Below are positions 56,232 to 64,000 of a DNA stretch of 64,000 nt, one piece after another (position 1 is the first letter of the stretch; every line of letters begins with the position of its first letter). The stretch is from Fasciolopsis buskii (Eukaryota; Platyhelminthes; Trematoda; Plagiorchiida; Fasciolidae): positions 44,842 through 108,841 of the forward strand of contig LUCM01005953.1 in the NCBI GenBank assembly GCA_008360955.1, given 5' to 3'. Under the pieces are notes generated by a model. It made no database searches. It saw nothing but the letters and a program-made list of their open reading frames with translations, and had not been told where the DNA came from. The translations under genes and the position numbers were made by a program.

Positions 56232-57645
56232 CTGAAATAATATACGATTATTCTGCCCGTAAAAGCAAAGTAAGCAAGTTCCCGAGAAAAACAGTGGTTT
56301 TACGAAAGGAATCGTGGTTATCCAGCTAACGGTCGTTTTGCTTGCCTGTAATGAAAGATCCCTTGCTTGGCCGCAGCACACAGATTACCTCATATCACTT
56401 CCATGGACTGTGAAAAAACGGATTTAGGCCTCTGTAAGTCCCAGACCTTGCACAGTAAGATGAGCTATGGAACAGGTACAAATCGCCTGCTGTCACCAAC
56501 AGCAAGACGAAACGATTATTTTCGTAAATTCAGTTAAGACTAAGGGTGAAGTGGAATAATTCAAGGTCAGAAGTAAAACAACCTAACGGAACTTGTAGTA
56601 CTAATTGTCGTTACTTCATAGAGAATGAAGATGGATTCAGAATAAATGAGTACATTTCGGGATGGATGAGCACCCTTGCAGAACCTGTCCGAATTGTAGT
56701 GAATAAAAATAGTCCACTCACTGAACCTAAGCTCAGTGAGTTTGTCTATGTCTGTACAAAAAAACAACAGTAAAGTTCGCCGGTGACCACTCATCACAAG
56801 ACTTATGACTGTAAACGTCGGTCGAGCACTCGAAGAAAGCGGTGGTAACCTGAGCACACAGAAGGGTTGTGATGGTTCTAAAAACGGTTACTGATTGCAC
56901 TCATGTTTAGAAAGGTTATCGTTTTCAGATAGCGACTCTAAATTTGTTTAATGTTTGATAACTCAAGCCTTGAAGAACATCCTGTACCTTCATGGGAATG
57001 TATGCTTAGTTACCTCGATTAGTAGGCTTGACTTCACATAACGTTATCCATCGGGCGATGTCAGCACTCAAATTACAATTAGGAACAAAGAAGGTCGCGA
57101 ACAACCCTTTTTAACCCTTATGAGATTCATCAAAAGTGTATTTTTCTTTATGCCCGAAGTGAGATGCAAACACGGGGCAAACAACTGTAAGCGAAACATT
57201 GCATTTACTGGACTACTCCGACGAACTCCCAACGGCTTACTGAAATTTTGCACATGGTAAAGCCTTTATCTGCAATTAGTTTACTACGTACACTGGCCCA
57301 CAGCGCTTTCCAGTAACGCTGACCAACTATTCAAACTCCATTGCTCGTGTTCAAAGCTTTCGTTGTACGTAAGCTGTCTACGAATAAATTATTTATCGTT
57401 CGCGTCCACTACAATGCACTGAAAGTCTGTGATCATAAAAAACGAGAAGCTAATAGTTGCGGTACCACGTGGTAAAGCTGAATTACCCGTGCAGTCCATA
57501 GTCGTCTTAGCACGGGTGATAACTCTGTAGAATGTTTACACAGTTTCTTAATAACGAGTTGACCATTGCTACCTCATTTTAGCTCATTCATCTTGAAATA
57601 AATTGCTTTGCTTTTAAAGAATTGATCCAAATGTAAAGCGTTTCC
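56232..57645. other. No confident exon; one plus-strand frame
   Basis: A plus-strand frame at 56546-56773 (FIENEDGFRINEYIS, then AEPVRIVVNKNSPLTEP) looks protein-like and ends at a stop, but has no clear acceptor. The CARMIL start exon, expected on the minus strand to the right, was not recognised. Confidence 0.35.
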
Positions 57646-57730
57646 GACTTCGGCGGGATTTGAACCCACGCACGGGCTCAGCCTAGGGATTTGCATCGTT
57701 CGTGCTTATTGGATACTCGCTAGCTGATCC
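57646..57730 (-). repeat. tRNA-like SINE head
   Basis: On the minus strand GTGGGTTCAAATCCCGCC contains a perfect pol III B box. The sequence about 60 bases upstream (GATCAGCTAGCGAGTATCC) is only weakly A-box-like. This arrangement is typical of decayed tRNA-derived SINEs. Confidence 0.42.
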
Positions 57731-58055
57731 ATAGACGAAATGTCTGAACACCCTTCAGCTTAGCCTCGAAGCTCAGATGGCACAACACAAGGCCAAATTG
57801 CATGGGTAGTGTCCCTGCGTGGATAGGTTACAATCCTGATAAAACCGAAGTTTTTTCAGGTGAGTTGGTTTTGCATTTTTCAAATCTGCCAGAACCGAAA
57901 CTTGTGCTTTTGATGTCGAGTTATTATATGAAAAGCAATTTGCTAGCTCTACGACATCCTTGGGTATGATCAGCGAGCACCTGCATGTTTCGTCTTCCTT
58001 TCACTATTCTCATTTCTTACGTAACCCGTCTGATCCATCCAAAAGTAGCAGGCAT

Positions 58056-58058
<3 letters not shown>

Positions 58059-58134
<76 letters not shown>
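58059..58134. repeat. Long (TA)n microsatellite
   Basis: A pure TA run of about 76 bases. Open frames reading as alternating Y and I across it are artefacts. Confidence 0.98.
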
Positions 58135-58135
<1 letters not shown>

Positions 58136-61100
58136 TGCCGTTCTATTAACAATAGAAGTGAAATATAAAAGATGTAAAAATAACTACTAATTAGCCCTCG
58201 AAAGGCTATCACAAGTGCATCAAAAGAACTTATTTTGTTGCTGCTTCTATGGCTTAGCATATGCATGCAAAGGAATAACTTTAATTTAATTTAATTTTCT
58301 TCTTAATAAAAAGCATTTGCGTAGCGGCTAAGTGTTATGCAGTTTGCCGTCATGTTAGACAGTTTAGGGCTTCATATTAGCAACCGACGGTCACATATGC
58401 GACAAACTGCATGCCATTGTCTTGTAGAAGAATCGTGTTCCATCATTTCTTCCTTTCATGAGTACCGCGTTCCGACTAAATGCAATCATCGATCTGCACC
58501 AGCGGATTATTTCCTCTCATGGTCATTGTTTCAGAGACCCGTTTATGAGTTATTCCCGATAGCAAACCACTGTAAAGCTTATTCTACCTCCTCTCTATAC
58601 CAAATTCTTCGTCCTGCTTTCATATCACCTCCCTTGAAAATCGAATATCTTCAATAGGATTATCACAAATGATCGAAAATAAACGGCAATTTCGAAAACG
58701 AAGCTACTGTCTGTCTGCTTCAGTTGGTAAAGAATGGAAAATGAAAGTGGCTATCACAATTAACGAAACATCCCGATGTGGCCCTACATACTGGTGTAAA
58801 TTTTCCAGTCTCTTTGTTTTCAAAATATCAGTTAGCATTGGGTCACTGGTTTGATCTGTCCAAATTAACCGACCTGAGTGATGTAAAACCAAAAATGCCG
58901 GTAATTAGCAATACTATACTTACTACTTGACCTCGTACTCAAGACTCATTCCGGTGTATGAGAGGGTTTTCCTACTGGAAAAACTCCCCATCAAACATTA
59001 GATGGTACACAAAATAAAATCTCCCGGTTACGAGAAACGTTTCTTAGACAGAGATACAATTTGAGTACAAAATTAGGTAAAAGAAGGTTACTTATCAACC
59101 GAGTGAATTACCTGTAGTTTATGAAGACAGATAATGCTAAGATATTGTCCAGCTTTAATAGTCTACAGCTAATTCCCAAGATAATTATGACCAAAAATCT
59201 ATCTTCAAAAGCACTTCCCGTAGCATTCAAAGTATTGATCTGTTATTTATTCTATCAACAGTATCATATGATCCTCTTCAAAAGTTGCAAGCATTAATCC
59301 AGGGACTTTCCTTAGCAATTTTGTGATGTCAGTACATCCCGGCAGGTTGTTCGTTTTCATCTTCCTTTGGTCACCAAGGTCAAACAGCATCGATAAACCA
59401 TAATGTCTTTTCGAAAGGTTTCAGCAAGAAACGCAATATGGATGGTGTTATTTGTTTATATTGCTATGTACTCTCTTTAATCTTAGGAGAAGGACAAATG
59501 TGCAGGGCATTGCAAAAGACACCTAGTTTACTTCAGACTCCACGGTCATTAGGTGTTGGCAAACTACGACTAGGGCTACTAGAGATACTTATCACTGAGG
59601 CTGCTGTTTGCGTTGCTGCCGTTGTTGTCTTTCCTTATCTCTGATCACCCAGGGAGATCGACAATGCTGACATGGTTAGCTAATATTATTTGATTTCTTT
59701 GACAAAATATTTCATTTTTATCCGCTGATCTGAAGTAGGTGAACAGTGATGTGTAATTTTATTATTTCGCGAAATCTCCATTGTTTTTGTATGAAATATC
59801 CATTCAACATTTTGACTTGAACTGAGCGCAGGATCTCCGCAACTGACAAGTGTTTGAGTTGGGTGACAACCGTATTTTTCATGAATGAGAACCACGTGTG
59901 AGTAAACAATCACACAAGGTGACGCTCACTGAAAGAAACGCGGTGACTTCTTCACTTTTTTCTCTGTCATGTCATTCTTTCATCATCTACGGAATATCTC
60001 CGAACAGTATTGAAAACAATAAATTTGTTTTGCTCACTAATAGGTCTGAAAATGCAAACTTTACTCACTCTCTTCTTATGTTTCTAGACAGATGGATAAA
60101 ACATAGCTACTGGTATGTGTTGTTTGTAAGCTTCAGTCGGCTATTTATATGTACATATTGGCACATGTTTACGAACAAATCCCTTTATTCCATATATTCG
60201 GCAAAAATCAAAAGAAAAAGAACGTGAAAATAGAATAGAATGACGATTAAAAACATATTTGCAAGTTGCAGTGTTCATATTTTCCCGTCTAAAATATTGC
60301 ACGTTTTTCTGTTTAAGGTTTAATTCATCCTTTTTCCTAATTCCAGCAGTCTTCTGGCAAAACTTATGATTTTCTGTGGCAGAATTTTTTTAGGGTTGTG
60401 CAAAGGGAAATGTGGATTTGTCTTAGTGAGAATACCTAGACGCATACCTTCTGTATGACATGCTTAAAGCATGAGTTTAACGGAACGAGCATGACCCATA
60501 GTCACTTGGACAAACTAGGTGGGGGAGAGAGAAACCGCGATCATGATCCTGAAAGTTGGAATGACAAAGAACCACATAAGATTCCATTAATTCATGTGTC
60601 GCAAAGAGCAGGTCAACAGCGAACGGTTGTCTAGCTCTAAGATGCCGGGACCTGAGTTTCGGATTTATGAGCTTTTCAAATAGACGGATGCCTAAACCAA
60701 TTAATCACTATCTAGTCCCCAAGGCAGTAGTGCGTGATTCGGCTGTTGATCACCTCTAACTGCCGGTGTGTTCTTCAATCACTCGCAAGCTTTCCAATAT
60801 ACCCAGTTAGAGAACGCAAAAATTTCTGGACTTCTGGCTAAATCATTGACTGAGTAGTTTAATTCTTATACATCTACGAGAAAGCCTGTGTTTGAAATGA
60901 GACAAAAAACTGCGAGTCTGTCAGTGGAACAATACATCCATCATGCCACAAGACCAAAAGTAGACGGTCGTGGCATTTTGTGGACGGAAAGCTTGTCAGC
61001 ATAACCAGTCACATCGTAGCTACTGTTGTTGCTTGCATGTGTTCGTTTACTTGGTAAGCTTAAGTTTAGCAAGCCGGCTAAACTGCAGTTTGCTTTTGAA

Positions 61101-64000
61101 ACACAAAGCTGGTAGCAAAATCCTTATCCCCTATCTGCTTCTGAACCTTTATTCACTTAGCGCATTTTTGATGAAAGACGATTGGTTTGCTTTGCTTGCA
61201 TTTTTTGTTCGTGAATTCAGCAAGCATTTAATGAAAATGACTAACGAATTGAACTTATCGCACCGTGTTACTTACAACATACTAATGAAACAAAACTTCA
61301 ACATCAAAATAAAAACAGCTAAAATAGGTCAACTGATTATATTGTAGATGTAATGTATGATTCGAAACTCCATAATGTCCAAAAATCATGAAAGTTTACT
61401 GCCAATGACCTGTATAGATTCTCCCACGCAAAGTTCATGAACCCCAGCATTTTAAAATTTCGGAGTTTTCTCAAAATCTTTGACTTTTTAATTTGATAGG
61501 CCAACAATAACAAATGCTCAAAATATTTTAGAAACCAAAGACTTGCTTCTAACGAACTTCTATATTACATTCGTGAATCGTTTGATTTACAAGGTCGATT
61601 GCAACGTGTTCCAAGTTGTCCAATGTAAGACCATTTTTCATTTCGGTTAGAACATTCCCAGACAGACTTGTCAGTGACTGTTACCAGGAAGATTCTTCAG
61701 AAAAAAGATTTGAAATTAATGTAGACAGAAATCCGAATGCTTTGGCAAATTGTGTAACCTCTGACAGGCCTTTCCCTAAAGAGGAATAACACATTTTGAC
61801 CCTCCCTTGTCTCGAATTAGTTCTCTGTTTCTGCGGAGGATATACCATGTAATCGGTTAGAGCAAACGATGATAAATGTTTCAGAATTGTCGACGCTCGG
61901 TCCTATCTGATCGTTTATCCAGAATTCAGATTAACTGATTGCACTGCATGACTGTGTACAAGTTGGCTAGAAGCAAAGTTACCAATTCATCCAGCGCTCT
62001 TATGGAACAGTAAACAACAAGTGCAACACCATGAAAAGGGAACGATCTTGACCAACTACACAAAAATTATTCTACTACTGCCGTTTGATATCAAACAGAG
62101 CAATAAATAAGTCTACCAAATTTGCACATTTTGCGCTACATTCCTTTGGGTCGATTTGACCAAATATGCTTTGGAAAATTTTCTAGCCTGAACGTTCACT
62201 GGTCGATCATCTTTGGCTGTCGAACGCCTGAATTATGGATATTCCTATTATTGTTGTTGTTTTTGCTCCAAAACCTATTTCAACTTATAAACGTGACATG
62301 CTAGGCTTTGCGTGTTAAGCTACTCGGCACGGTTTTGGCAGGGTTGTTATATCATCATGGAATGCACTGATTCTTTGTATACATATTGACAGATGTTCGA
62401 GTTTTCCACAAAAATGTGAAACATGTTACATAATTCTGAATCTGAATGCTCAGGAATGACGAGTCCATGGCAATAACGTTTTTCATCCGTGGTAGCCAAT
62501 AACAGCCAGTCAAAATCACAACATTTACATCGGTCCCCTGTTTATTTGGCTGAACACATCTCCCATTTTTTGGAGTGATGCATAGCTGTTAATTAAAATT
62601 AATGTCGCCTATAAATAGACAAAAGTAGGTTTATTTTATCAACATTTCATAATTTACATCTCAAGAGCTTTTTTCTTTTCAAATTTCTTGGGTACAAAAC
62701 AATAAGATAGTGATTTTAGTCTGATTTTTTATTGCCTTCTAGGGGGGTAACTGTTCACTGGGGACCACTGTTCTTTGAACAACATATTTATTGATCAAAC
62801 ATTGAAACTACTCAAATGTTCTTACTCGGGCAAAGTTGCAGTGATTGAAGCCAACAAAATATCCTGGCGTCTACTTCCAAGCCATGGAAGTTTTCAATGA
62901 AATTCAAAGTCTACAGGCAAATGAAACAACCAGTAGTTTCCGGTTTCCGACGCACTGATCTCATATAAAGCCGACAAACAGCTCCCCAAAAAGCACGTTT
63001 ATTTACATGCAGTTAGATTTGGTGGGTTTTGGTTGTCATGGGCGTAGGTCTCTGACTGTAACAATTGAGAGATTTATTGGGAAATGCTCTTGTTCAGTTA
63101 ATCCCTGAAGATCAGCCCTAACTGTATACACGGTACAATATTTGTCTTGTTATGCTTTACAGCGGGGTTGAGCACCAGCCCGTCCATTGTAGATAAGCAG
63201 CTACAATGATTGATTATATAAAAAAGCACTAAATAATAAAAGTTTATAGGAAAAATAAAATCCTTTAGTAATAAATTGGTTTGATTAGGCAACTATCAAC
63301 AATTTTGATTTCAGTAGGTTTTGCTCAAGACACAAGAGAAACAATTTGGTTCACTGCACGTTTTTTGTGACTAGCCAATCCGTTTCATTGAAAGATTTAA
63401 AATCAACGTTTGTAACATTCTTCCAGTATAAAATCTTAGTTAAATACTCTGAAACCGCTGAAAAATATAAACGAAATCCAAAAGTAGGTGCTACAAGTCA
63501 GAACTCAAGGCTTATCTAATGCCTACCGGGAAGCTGCTTAGGCACTGGGCCACTCTGGAATCAGCTTTCTAAAATAGGCTAAAACGTTAACATCTGGTGT
63601 TCAGCAAAACAAGAAACAACAATCGTGTCCAGCGTAGTTTGATATTGGCTCATTTACCCCTAGGAAGAATGTAGACGGTTTAAATTCAGCACCGGCTTTT
63701 AGAATGCCAAATGCATAAGGAGACAAAATATAGTATATCAAACCCGACAATTAGAGCTCTACAAAATTCAAAAGAATAAAAATCAGCAAATGTTACAGTC
63801 TGAAACCCTAAAAGGACGCCACTACAAATGGAGCTTCTCCAGCAGCTTTGCGCGACAAATTTCAACTTCTGATCTTCATGTGATGTCGCTTTTGTTGCAC
63901 AAAAAAATAATGATGGCGGCAACTTTTTCTGCAAACAGCTAGAGAAGCTGACGAATCACGGTTTTTTATTGCGGGGGAAACAATGAGTAATTGAGATAAC
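58135..64000. other. AT-rich region without confident genes
   Basis: Several frames exceed 100 codons on the plus strand: 58337-58657, 59898-60227 and 60970-61347. None has a recognised motif or convincing splice sites. The first (HEYRVPTKCNHRSAPAD) is the most protein-like. The frame at 60970-61347 is K/L/I-rich, as expected for chance frames in AT-rich DNA. The minus frame at 63686-63934 has a hydrophobic end but no support. Confidence 0.35.
63500..63565 (-). repeat. Possible tRNA-like SINE head
   Basis: On the minus strand GAGTGGCCCAGTGCCTAAGC is A-box-like, and TTGAGTTCTGACTT about 35 bases later is a poor B box. Weaker than the other four heads. Confidence 0.25.

Noticed and set aside
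57960..58266. Long open frames on both strands crossing 58.06-58.13 kb
   Set aside because: They are kept open by the (TA)n tract, which reads as alternating Y and I. They are not coding.
1..64000. CRISPR arrays, bacterial operons, ribosome binding sites, rRNA or complete tRNA genes
   Set aside because: None seen. The sequence organisation is eukaryotic throughout.

Overview
The window looks like nuclear DNA from a flatworm, most likely a digenean fluke. It is AT-rich and mostly non-coding. Exons are short, bounded by canonical GT-AG sites, and separated by introns of several kilobases. There are (TA)n microsatellites, tRNA-derived SINE-like heads, and broken copies of an endonuclease/reverse-transcriptase LINE of a kind common in flukes. 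No operons, bacterial features or CRISPR arrays are visible. The organism call rests on these general traits and on recalled family sequences, not on a search.

The main gene is a minus-strand CARMIL homologue (leucine-rich actin regulator, LRRC16 family) spanning at least 15.6-56.2 kb. Three leucine-rich-repeat exons are convincing: 31804-32104, 24212-24388 and 15632-15797. A 62-base exon at 39091-39152 joins them in phase. Three further exons at 54746-56231 fit the N-terminal PH-like domain. A possible repeat exon lies at about 25 kb. The first exon, several middle exons and the C-terminal half were not located; the C-terminal part probably lies left of the window.

Layout: 1-11 kb holds weak exon candidates and a large imperfect inverted repeat (8.3-8.65 kb). 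From 11.2 to 13.5 kb there is a scrambled LINE copy interrupted by a 133-base N gap, next to the 3' tail of an opposite-strand copy. Another minus-strand LINE copy sits at 22.4-23.5 kb, and a plus-strand copy at 52.2-53.9 kb. A GC-rich stretch with four CCAAT/ATTGG boxes lies at 25.2-25.5 kb inside the CARMIL locus. Plus-strand exon groups, antisense to CARMIL introns, occur at 28.0-28.5, 35.6-36.1 (with a poly(A) signal at 36.29 kb) and 46.8-47.5 kb. The right end (57-64 kb) holds a long (TA)n tract and AT-rich sequence with only weak open frames.

Because coding is split into short exons, most calls below are single-exon calls based on an open frame plus splice signals. Only the CARMIL and LINE assignments rest on recognisable protein similarity.
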